A stretch of 64,000 nt of DNA from Rhizophagus clarus (lineage: Eukaryota; Glomeromycota; Glomeromycetes; Glomerales; Glomeraceae): NCBI GenBank assembly GCA_015698045.1, contig BLAL01000282.1, positions 62,001 through 126,000 on the forward strand. Direction: 5' to 3'. The translations under genes and the position numbers were made by a program. Numbering within the stretch: position 1 is the stretch's first letter; every line of letters begins with the position of its first letter. The notes beneath the pieces were generated by a model. That model was not told where the DNA came from. It saw nothing but the letters and a program-made list of their open reading frames with translations, and searched no databases. This document shows positions 32,387 to 42,279 of this stretch, one piece after another.

Positions 32387-35300
32387 ATGGATAATTATCG
32401 TTGTAGAATCTGTAAAAAAGATTTTAAAACTGCTAGTGGGTTAATGCGACATGCTAATACCATGCACCAAGGAAAAATAACGATTCCTCAAGTGAATGAA
32501 TAGCGATTTCATGATGAATCGTCTATTCAAACACTAGAATACGACGAAACCTTATGGACGATGCCAATTGTGAATCCATCAGTTGCAATCATGCAAGAAA
32601 CTAACACGCCTTTTTCACCAAGTACTCCACATGTCAACGATATTGATATTGAAATGGAAGTTGATTATGAAGAACTACCACGTTATAATCTGCGAAGTCA
32701 AGCACGAAATAGAGAAACAGAAGAAACTATTGGAGAGAGTGCTGAAAATATAGAAACAGAATCACAATTACCGGTAACATTCAGAGAAACTGACTGCGAT
32801 CCTGAAGATCTTCAGGAAGCAAGCTTAAATGATGCTTTGGATACTATCGAAGGAAAGAATAAACCTAAACACATCGCAGAATGGCCTAGTGATGCATATT
32901 GGGAATTCATGGAGTTAATAGTAGAGAGTAACATCTCCAATAAGGTTGGAGATATAATAATTAAATTTTTCAATAGGCATAGCAATTTAGAAAAATCATC
33001 ATTGCCGAAATCAACAAAAGATGGTAAAGATTATCTCAATTAAATAAGTTCACCTTCAATAGATTTCAAAGAAAAATCTGTCGCAAATTATGCTGGAGTT
33101 GATTTTAAACTTTACTATCATCTGATTTTTCGTGCAATTCAAGCCCTCGTATAGCGACTGAAAGTAGCTGATAATTTTGTTCATAAAGGAGTCGTAAAAG
33201 TTTCGCAGGACACTGAAAGTGAAACAAGAATATACGGAGAACCGTATGAATGTGACTGGTGGCTAGAGACAGAGAAACTTCTTCCACCCATGAACAACTT
33301 ATTGTCTGTTATTTTGTATTCAGATGCAACAACATTTGATGGAATCGGCAAAACCTCAGGACATCCAGTTTTTCTAACTCTTGGAAATCTAGTAAATCGG
33401 ATTTGAAATTCACCAGAATCAAAAGTTCTTCTAGGATTTTTACCTAAGATTCAAGATTCAGGGGTTAAAACAAGTGAAGCTTTTCAAGCTTTACAGCGTG
33501 AAATATTCCACAAGTGTTTTAATATTATACTTCAGCCCATACTAGAAAAATCTGATGGATTATATTTCAGAATTAAGGGTCGCGAAATGATGTTTGCTGC
33601 AAGAATTTCTTTTTTCATTGCAGATATGCTTGAAGCTGATGATATAACCGCAACATACAAGTCAGCGCGTTGCAAAATGCCGTGCCATACTTGTATGGTT
33701 TTACGAGAAGACTTGAATAAAATGGACCTTAAATGCGCAATTCCTAGAACGCATGAAAATATGCAGCAAGTAATTAGGAATAATTAAGAAAAGGATTACT
33801 CTGTGTATTCTACTGAAAATGCGTTCTGAAAATTCTCGTAAATATTACTATTAAAATTATTTGAAAACAATCACAATCACAATTAAATTAATTTTTTTTT
33901 TTGCAGAAATCTAAATATTTATGAAGCTTGTGTATCTGATCGCATGCATCATATTGATCTTGGCCTTTTTAAGTATCAATTTGAATTCACACAAGAAATC
34001 TTAAAAGATGTCGGAGGATTAGATTTGCTAAAAGTCTTTGACGATCGCCTTCGTCAAATTTCTCGATTTCCTGGTCTAAAACTTGCAAGTAAGGTCGGCC
34101 ATTTAAAAGTGGTTATCGCCGCAGACTATCACCATATTATGAAAGTTGCACTCTTTGCAGTAGATAACATTTTTGAAGAATGGAACCAAATAACTTGCGA
34201 TGAACTTTGCAACCTTTATGTAAAGTTTCGCAAAATGTATATTATGAGTAGAAAAGAGTCATATACCGAAAATGAATTAAAAGTTTTCGAGGTAATTATA
34301 ATTAGCAAAAGTTAAAATTAACTAACCTCCGAAATTAGTTAATAAGCCTCTAATTGAATAATTAAGGATGCGATTATTAATTGGTGTGCTGATTTCAAGA
34401 AGATCTTCTCTACTTTATCTGTAATGGAATGTAGTTTTCCTAAACTACATAGCTGGCGGTACTATGCGGGTAAGATTTAACTTTTTTTAAGTCATTATTA
34501 TTCCGTCTCTTACCAACTCTTATTATATTTAGTCACTGCAATCTGCAAATATGGAGCATTGAACGGTTTATTAACGGAAACCTATGAAACGCTCTATAAA
34601 TATTATGTAAAAAATCCTTACCGTTCATCGAATCGAAAAAAAGTAATGAAGCGAATAGTAAACGCTGTCAGTTAATGATGCTCATTAATTTAAATTTTAA
34701 TTTAAAATGTATTAAAATAAATTAACATTACTCTTTGCAGGTAAAGCGTAAAGAATTGACTCCAAGTGACAGAAAACTCATTTATCGTAAGACTACTGGA
34801 TTCAGAAAGTTTCTTTGAGAATTATCCTTGGACACAATTGATACAAAGATAAAATCTCTAAAAAAGTCCAATAATCCGCCACATGAAAATATTATCGAAG
34901 GATTGTCTCAAATAATTCTGACATTAGACACCTTTTTGGGCACATCTTCACAGGAATCCGAAAATGACAAATTTTGTATTAAAGTTTACGAATCAGTTCA
35001 CCTGGAGAATGGTCAAATTTTGAGAACAAGCAACGAATTCTAAGGTAAAGAATGGTTCAGTGACGTTGCAGTGACTTCCGCAGAAGATCAAGAACAATAT
35101 AGTTCGGCTGAAGGATCATGGTACAGAAAAGTAAGTACGAAATTTTAAAGAATACTAAAAGAATGATTTTTCGCTTTAGTGTCTTCAGTTAACAGATTTT
35201 ATCTTCGTCAGAAAGGTACTATTGATATTTAAATTCTTTCAAAGTTCGTCCAAAGAGCCATATGAACTTGCTCTTGTTCGCTGATATGATATTTTTCTTG

Positions 35301-35445
35301 AACAACCTGAATTATACGGATGCCCACAGTTGCATTATACTAAAGAGTATAACGCAATTCCAATCGGTTCTATTTACCAAGAGGCACATGTTATACCAAG
35401 ATTTGACAAAGATAATAGGTTTTTATTAAATAAGCATATATTCTA
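32387..35445 (+). pseudogene. C2H2-finger transposase (CACTA/Plavaka-like), broken by nonsense codons
   Basis: The ATG at 32387 opens a C2H2 finger (CRICKKDFKTASGLMRH, C-X2-C-X12-H-X4-H). The same frame then runs to about 33834, and further exons follow from about 33907, 34366, 34534, 34741 and 35182 with usable GT-AG sites. Conserved-looking blocks are ILYSDATTFDG (first catalytic-type Asp), CHTCMVLREDL, and DRMHHIDLGLFKYQFEFTQE, a signature I associate with CMC/Plavaka-type fungal transposases. Stops interrupt at 32501, 33041, about 33155, 33404, 33785, 33827, 34817 and 35041, and once in the last exon. No frameshift was noticed. The family name is from memory. Confidence 0.6.
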
Positions 35446-36007
35446 AAAAATTTACTTTTAATTAAAAAAAAAATAAATCAGTTTTTTACAAAAGAAAAAA
35501 AAAAAAGTTTAATGTAAAGTGCTATAGTAACTGAAAAGCTTATCGAAGTAAAAATAAAAATCTTGAAAATCTCTAAAGATTGTTGCGCAAGAGTTTTTAA
35601 TAAATCTGCAATTTTAGCGATCAACACAAATCTTCATAGAAATATTTTTAAAAAAACGTGACAGGTTGATTTTTGCAGTATTGCGTAGATTCTTAACAAA
35701 ATTTCATAAAAAAAAAGCGGCAATCTGCTAAAATCATAGATCATTGCAGATCTGAACTGATATAACTTTCCCGATATATAAAATTTTTAAAAAGTTGCTT
35801 ATTTCAGGGGTATTTTTAAAATTACATATACTACATACTCCTGTATTTAAAAAATCTACTGATTGGATTTTAATGAAATTTATATCATCAGATTCGTCTT
35901 AATGAGACGAATCCAATGGTATAAATTTATTCTAGCCTTTTCTAATGATGTAATGCCAAGATTTTTTAACTCTTTCTAACATTTTCTAGCTCCTTCTAAT
36001 GATGTAA
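35446..36007. other. Right flank of the transposon
   Basis: AT-rich, with GCAGATCTGAACTG and TACGCAATACTGC fragments matching motifs near 29.3 kb, consistent with a subterminal region. From 35.83 to 36.0 kb the text resembles the repeat at 37.3-37.5 kb (GAGACGAATCCAATG). No gene. Confidence 0.3.
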
Positions 36008-36205
36008 TTGTATTATTATTTAGTTATATCATGTGTCTTGTATTACTATTCAGTTATATTATGTATCTTGTATTATTATTCAGTTATATCATGTGTCTTA
36101 TATCACTATCCAGTTATATCATGTGTCTTGTATTATTATCCAGTTATATTATATATCCTATATTACTATCCAGTTGTATCATGTGTCTTGTATTACTATC
36201 ACATG
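36008..36205. repeat. 30-bp tandem repeat, about six copies
   Basis: TATCATGTGTCTTGTATTAC plus TATTCAGTTA repeats with point changes. The tyrosine-rich short ORFs across it are by-products. Confidence 0.85.
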
Positions 36206-36375
36206 ACTGTGTCATCTACTGTATTTCTGTCAAATTATTTCTATTAATATATTTACCACACTACACTGAAAAATACTTTTAATAAAATTTTATATTAGAG
36301 AGCCAAATCAGAATCAAAAACAAAACCAAACTAGAATTCAGAGCTCTAAGCAAAATGCATTATATCTGTCAAAAT

Positions 36376-36671
36376 AGGACCCCAGATATTACTAAAATAA
36401 CTCATATTTTTTTTTTACCCATTTTTCTCAAAATTAAGCCAATTTGCTCTTTTAGTTTTTTAAAGATATCACACTATCTATTTAACCAATTTGGATAAAC
36501 TTTTTTTTATTTTATAGATCTCATTAAGAGCTACATTTTAAAAAAATGTTCATCCGATTTGGATCATTGGTTGATGAAAAAATTGCAAAAAACATGTTTT
36601 TAGCTTCTAAATTTCACATCAATTTGCTCTTTTTCATAATTATGAGTTATATCAGTAATGTTTGGGGTCCT
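36376..36671. mobile_element. hAT-type MITE, copy 1 (296 bp)
   Basis: Termini AGGACCCCAGATATTACT and the inverse of AGGACCCCAAACATTACT. Flanked by GTCAAAAT (36368-36375) and GTCAAAGT (36672-36679), an 8-bp duplication with one mismatch. Non-coding. Confidence 0.8.
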
Positions 36672-36935
36672 GTCAAAGTACATTATATCTGTCAAAATGC
36701 ATTGTAGCTATCAAAATTCTGTTAAAATAATTACAGTTACATCAATTCAGATTCAGCACAGCTGCTGTATATTTTGGTATTCTAAGAATCTAATTTGTAG
36801 AGAAGTATAGATAAATCTAATAAGCCTAAGATTATTAAAATCTAATTACTAAAACCTAAATAATTAAAATACAGTTAAAATATTTAATGTTATGCAAATT
36901 TTATATATAAAAAATGCTGATCTGGCTTTTAAAAT

Positions 36936-37236
36936 AGGATCTCAGACATTACTAAAATAACTCACATTTTTTTTTACCCATTTTTCTCAAAATTAAGCCA
37001 ATTTGCTTTTTTAATTTTTTAAGAATATCTCACCATCTATTTAACTAATTGGAATAAACTTTTTTTTAATTTGTAGATTTCATTAAAAGCTGTATTTTAA
37101 AAAAAAGTTCATCATTCAATTTTGATCATTAGTTGATGAGAAAATTGCAAAAGCATGTTTTTTAGCTTTTAAATTTCATATCAATTTGCTTTTTTTCATG
37201 ATTATAAGTTGTATCAGTATAAATGTCCAAGGTTCT
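36936..37236. mobile_element. hAT-type MITE, copy 2 (301 bp)
   Basis: Same family as the copy at 36376, with diverged termini (AGGATCTCAGACATTACT; right end inverse AGAACCTTGGACATTTAT). TTTAAAAT is duplicated perfectly at 36928-36935 and 37237-37244. A related unoccupied site exists at about 4735-4755 of this window. Confidence 0.85.
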
Positions 37237-37244
37237 TTTAAAAT

Positions 37245-38339
37245 TGAATTGCTTAGACAATATTAATCCAATCATTATAAAATTATTACAATTAGCTTCC
37301 TCTTAATAAGACGATTCAAATGAACCTAAGATTATTAAAATCTAATCACTAAAACCCATAATAATTAAAATAAATCAAAATATTAAATGTTACACAAATT
37401 TTACATATATATTTGATATTTAAAATTAGATTACTTAGTCAATATTAATCCAATCACTATAAAATTACTACCATCTGATTCCTTTCAGTGAGATGAACTT
37501 AATAAGCTAAAAATCATTGAAATCTAATCATTAGATCATAGAATAATTATATTTTAATAAATATCTTTTTATAATCACATATATATAAAATTTTTAAAAA
37601 AAGATGTGATAGTGACTATAGGTAGTTTGTGACTATAAACAATGATTTTTATATATAAAAATTTGGGATATTTAACTAAGGTGACCATATAAGGTAATGT
37701 GATTATAACAGAGGTGACTATAAAGAGAATTGACTATATATATTATAATTTTTATTTTAAATTTTTAAATAATCTATTTTAAAAGTAAATAAAATTTTGC
37801 AACATACTACCTTTTAAAAATAATTAGTTAATTAATAAAGATTATATTTTATTAATAATAATTCATATCGGCGGATTTGTTTCATCATCCAAATATGTTA
37901 AATTTTATTATACAATGTATTATAAAAGTTAAAGATATGCAATATTGTGATCTAAAAAAATGCGTACAATTTTTAAAAAGTGCAATTCAGCACAATTTTA
38001 ATTTTGGCCAGAATTAACATAATTTTGGCTAGAATTAATATACCGTAACTGGTAATATAATAGTAATGATAATTAGTTAAACAAAAAAGAAAAAAAACTT
38101 TAACACCACAATCATTAAATCTATAATTACAAAAACAATTTTACACTTAATAATTTGTTGAATAATAATTAATATCACTATAAATTAATAAAAAGGAAAT
38201 TGTATGAAAAAAACTATATTTTAATTCAAAGAAAAAAAATTACACCACACTGTATACATGATTTTATAAAAAAATTAAGCCGTAATTGCATAATTTTAAC
38301 TGTAATATTAATGTTATAATGCTGTATTAATTGCACATG
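37245..38339. other. AT-rich intergenic DNA with dispersed repeat
   Basis: Diverged repeats of the TTAAAATCTAATCACTAAAA family (also at 4.56-4.77 and 36.8 kb) fill 37.25-37.56 kb. Beyond that only AT-rich sequence. No gene. Confidence 0.4.
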
Positions 38340-39090
38340 CACTGCAATATATAAGAAAAAATGGAAAATACAGGAAGAAAGGACAAAGGAAGAATAAAGG
38401 AAAGAAGAGATAAATGAAAAGGGATAAAGGAAAGTAAAGATGATCAAAGAAAAATGAGGAAGGAACAAAAAAGGTAAAGGATAGTGAAAAAGAATGAATG
38501 AAACAAAAAAAGAATGAAAATGAATGAGAAAATGAAAGGGAATGAAAAGGAATAAAGAGAATGAAAAAAATAAAAGGAATAAAAGAAGCAAATGGCAAAT
38601 GAAAAAAAATAAGAGGAATGAAAGAGAATGAAAGGAAGCAAAGGAGGAATGAAAATCAATAAAGGGAACAAAAAAAAGCAACAAAAGAAGTCAAAGATCA
38701 ATGAAAGAAACCAAAGATCATTGAAAAGAGACCAAAGATCAATGAAAGAAACGAAAAAAGTAATGAAAGAAACCAAGGATCAATGAAAAAAACAAAAAAA
38801 AAGCAACGAAAGAAATCAAAGATCAATGAAATAAACCAAAAAAGCAATAAAAGAAACAATGATGAAAGGAATAAAAGATCAATGAAAGGAATAACAAAAG
38901 AACCACAAAAGATCAATGAAAGAACCATAGAAGAAACGAAAGGAATAATGAAAAAAAGAAACGAAAAAACCACGAAAAGAAGAGAAATAAAGGGGAAAAA
39001 AATGAAAGAAAAGCCAGAACACCCACCCATAGAAAAAAAAAGAAAGAAAACAGTTAATATCATCTTAAAAGAAAAATAAAACAACAGGAG
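38340..39090. repeat. Purine-rich tract with AAAGATCAATGAAAGAAACC units
   Basis: G/A-biased plus strand. From 38690 to 38930 a 20-22-bp unit AAAGATCAATGAAAGAAACC recurs about eight times. Minus-strand Phe/Ser ORFs and the Lys-rich plus ORF are compositional. It abuts the minus-strand micro-exons at 39111-39356, as the GA tract at 17.2 kb abuts array 1. Confidence 0.8.
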
Positions 39091-39110
39091 AAGAGACGTA
39101 AGAGACTTAC

Positions 39111-39356
39111 TTGAATTTTCACTCATATGGTACACATCTAAAAAGACAAAAAGTTTAGTAAAAGAACAAGGGAAAGAATGAAAAGAAAACAAAAAAAAGG
39201 AGAAGAAATTAAAACTCACCTTGAATTTCCGAAATGGATAAAAACAGCTACGCCTAAAAAAAAGAACAAGTTAATAAGAGACAAAAGAAAGGAGAATAAA
39301 AGCAAAAAAAACTTACCTGTTACAGTATTTAATTCTGAAGCTAAAGGTAACGCCAT
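39111..39356 (-). CDS. Possible three-micro-exon mini-gene, about 30 codons
   Basis: Three exon-like units on the minus strand: complement(39317-39356), complement(39220-39253) and complement(39111-39137), 40, 34 and 27+ nt. They are bounded by TAG acceptors after T-rich tracts and by GTAAGT, GTGAGT and GTAAGT donors. Joined, they keep one frame from an ATG (MALPLASELNTVT...) through a hydrophobic GVAVFIHFGNS stretch to a TGA. Exon ends resemble those of array 1 (GAAATTCAAG). It may be non-coding. The frame across both junctions could be chance for such short units. Confidence 0.3.
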
Positions 39357-39399
39357 TAACTAAAAAATTTAAATTGTGGTTTATAATTTTTGAAAAAAA

Positions 39400-39600
39400 A
39401 AATTATTTTTTTATTTTTTAAAAAAAAAATTCCCTTATCATAAAACAAATGATTTTTTATTTTTTTAAAAAAAATTTCCCTTAAAAAAAATGATTTTTTA
39501 TTTTTTAAAAAAAAATTTCCCTTAAAAAAACGACATTTTTTTTAAAAAAAAAATTTCACTTAAAAAAAACGATATATTTTTTTAAAAAAAATTTCCCTTC
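39400..39600. repeat. About 50-bp A/T-run tandem repeat
   Basis: Four to five copies of a unit combining a T run, an A run and TTTCCCTTAAAA with AACGA/AATGA. Confidence 0.7.
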
Positions 39601-39880
39601 CGCCAAAATAAAAATCTGAAGTCTGAACAAAACTACTAGCATTGATTATCTATTTATAACATAAAAGGCAATATCGCTTGCCATTTACGATAAGCTTATC
39701 TCATGAGTTGATATAAAAAAGGAATATGTTATATATCACATGCACTTTATCTAGTTTTGAACTGGTATAACCGGTATTATGATCCGATTATTTGGGTAAA
39801 CAGGTTTTTTTTTTTGAATTTATTACATTTAGATAAAAAACAATTTAAAAAAATAATTTTTTTTTTTTTCTTTTTTGTAG

Positions 39881-41800
39881 TATTGCCAGACGAAAAGCAT
39901 GACCGGACTATTGGAATTAAGGTAAGGGAGGGTTGGGGTGGTGTTTTTCATTGTTGTTTTTTTTAATTAATTAATTAATTATTTTTTTTTTTTCTTTTTT
40001 TATAGTGTTGCCAGACGAAAAACGTGACCGGACTTTTGGAATTAAGGTAAGGAAGGGTTGGGAGAGGTGTTTTTTGTTGGTTTTTTTATTTAATTAATTA
40101 ATTATTTTTTTTTTTCTTTTTTGTAATGTTGCCGGACGAAAAACATGACCGGACTTTTGGAATTAAGATAAGGAGGTGTTTTTCGTTGGTTTTTTTTTAT
40201 TTAATTAATTAATTATTATTTTTTTTTCTTTTTTGTAGTGTTGCCAGACGAAAAGCACGACCGGACTATTGGAATTAAGGTAAGGGAGGGTTGGGGGAGG
40301 TGTTTTTTGTTGTTTTTTTTTAATTAATTAATTATTTATTTTTTTGTTTGTTTTTTCTTTTTTGTAGTGTTGCCAGACGAAAAGCACGACCGGACTATTG
40401 GAATTAAGGTAAGGGAGGGTTGGGGTGGTGTTTTTTGTTTAATTAATTAATTATTTATTTGTTTTTTTTTTCTTTTTTGTAGTATTGCCAGACGAAAAGC
40501 ATGACTGGACTATTGGAATTAATGTAAGGGAGGGTTAGGGTGGTGTTTTTCGTTGTTTTTTTTAATTAATTAATTATTTATTTTTTTTTTTCTTTTTTTG
40601 TAGTGTTGCCGGACGAAAAACGTGACTGGACTTTTGGAATTAAGGTAAGGGAGGGTTGGGGGAGGTGTTTTTTGTTGGTTTTTTTATTTAATTAATTAAT
40701 TATTATTTTTTTTCTTTTTTGTAGTGTTGCCGGACGAAAAACATGACCAGACTTTTGGAATTAAGGTAAGGAGGTGTTTTTTGTTGGTTTTTTTATTTAA
40801 TTAATTAATTATTATTTTTTTTTTCTTTTTTGTAGTGTTGCCGGACGAAAAGCACGACCGGACTATTGGAATTAAGGTAAGGGAGGGTTGGGGTGGTGTT
40901 TTTTGTTTAATTAATTAATTATTTTTTTGTTTGTTTTTTCTTTTTTGTAGTGTTGTCGGACGAAAAGCACGACCAGACTATTGGAATTAAAGTAAGGGAG
41001 GGTTGGGAGAGGTGTTTTTTATTGTTTTTTTTTTAATTAATTAATTAATTATTTGTTTTTTTTTTCTTTTTTGTAGTGTTGCTGGACGAAAAGCACGACC
41101 AGACTATTGGAATTAAGGTAAGGGAGGGTTGGGTGGTGTTTTTTGTTTAATTAATTATTTATTTATTTGCTTTTTTTAATTAATTAATTATTTGCTTTTT
41201 TTTTCTTTTTTGTAGTGTTGCCGGACGAAAAGCACGACCGGACTTTTGAAATTAAGGTAAGGGAGGGTTGGGTGGTGTTTTTTGTTTAATTAATTATTTA
41301 TTTATTTGCTTTTTTTAATTAATTATTTATTTGCTTTTTTTTTCTTTTTTGTAGTGTTGCCGGACGAAAAGCACGACCGGACTTTTGAAATTAAGGTAAG
41401 GGAGGATTGGGTGGTGTTTTTTGTTTAATTAATTATTTATTTATTTGCTTTTTTTAATTAATTATTTATTTGCTTTTTTTTTCTTTTTTGTAGTGTTGCC
41501 GGACGAAAAGCATGACCGGACTTTTGGAATTAAGGACAATTAAGGTAAGGGAGGGTTGGGGTGGTGTTTTCGTTGTTTTTTTTAATTAATTAATTATTTG
41601 TTTGTTTTTTTTCTTTTTGTAGTGTTGCCGGACGAAAAGCACGACCGGATTTTTGGAATTAAGGACAATTAAGGTAAGGGAGGGTTGGGGTGGTGTTTTT
41701 CGTTGGTTTTTTTTTTAATTAATTAATTATTTATTTTTTTTCTTTCTTTTTTGTAGTGTTACCGGACGAAAAGCACGACCGGGCTTCACAATTTAATATT
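39881..41800 (+). other. Exon-cassette array 3 (16 tandem splice-bounded 41-nt cores)
   Basis: Sixteen cassettes with a period of about 110-140 bp. Each has a TTTTCTTTTTTGTAG acceptor, a core starting TGTTGCCGGACGAAAAGCAC and ending GGAATTAAG, a GTAAGGGAGGGTTGGG donor side, and a spacer centred on TTAATTAATTAATT. The first core is 39881-39921. Units 14 and 15 have a 10-nt extension (51 nt). Unit 3 (near 40126) has lost both sites (GTAA for GTAG, ATAAG for GTAAG). The last unit, at 41757, runs into unrelated sequence. A 41-nt core shifts frame when joined to another, and one frame ends in TAA. Confidence 0.75.
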
Positions 41801-42004
41801 TTGACATTATTAAAACGATTTGTTAAATAACTTTTATAAAAGCATTCTGTGCCTTTCATATATTGTGTATTTAAAAAAAAATTATCCTTTTATTTAATGA
41901 TCATAAGGCCATTGGTGTTCCGAATCTAATGATATAACTTTTACTATTCTGTTTTACCGAGTTTTACCGAATGTAAAATAAAATAAAAGTATATCGATCA
42001 TAAT

Positions 42005-42185
42005 ATGACTTATCTGCAGCAAATGGAATTCCTTGAAACGCGGGTATGTTGTTTCTTTGGGAAGAATATCGGAATTGACTTTAAGAAATGTTCTAACGTT
42101 TCTTTTTTTTTAATTTTTGTAGGTGATGAGTTCTCTGGGCTTATTGGGATACAGGTATATTGTTTTTGTAGAAAGGCGGCGTTCG
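42005..42185 (+). other. Two further exon-like units downstream of array 3
   Basis: An ATG-bearing unit (ATGACTTATCTGCAGCAAAT onward) ends before GTATGTTG. A second unit after TTTTTGTAG (GTGATGAGTTCTCTGGGCTT onward, about 32 nt) ends before GTATATTG. They may be the 3' end of whatever transcript includes array 3. The short ORF over them is not convincing as a gene by itself. Confidence 0.3.
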
Positions 42186-42279
42186 CAAGGCTCTGTAACA
42201 ACGATCATCTATTTAAAAGTCAAAGCTTTCGTACTGGTGGATTTAAATATCATGAGATTTCAATGTCGGTTAAATGAAT

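Larger units (their letters stand above)
29294..35772. mobile_element. Probable 6.5-kb DNA transposon with two divergent decayed genes
   Basis: The two pseudogenes below are divergent and share about 1 kb of central non-coding DNA, a layout common in CMC-type elements. Candidate termini GGGAAAAATTTTAGTCCGCA (left) and, inverted on the right, GGGAAAGTTATATCAGTTCA are each followed by CAGATCTGC. No target duplication was seen, so the borders are tentative. Confidence 0.35.

Noticed and set aside
38226-39219. Overlapping Phe/Leu/Ser ORFs (minus) and a Lys-rich ORF (plus)
   Set aside because: Same strand-asymmetric purine repeat with a 20-22-bp unit. Not a gene.
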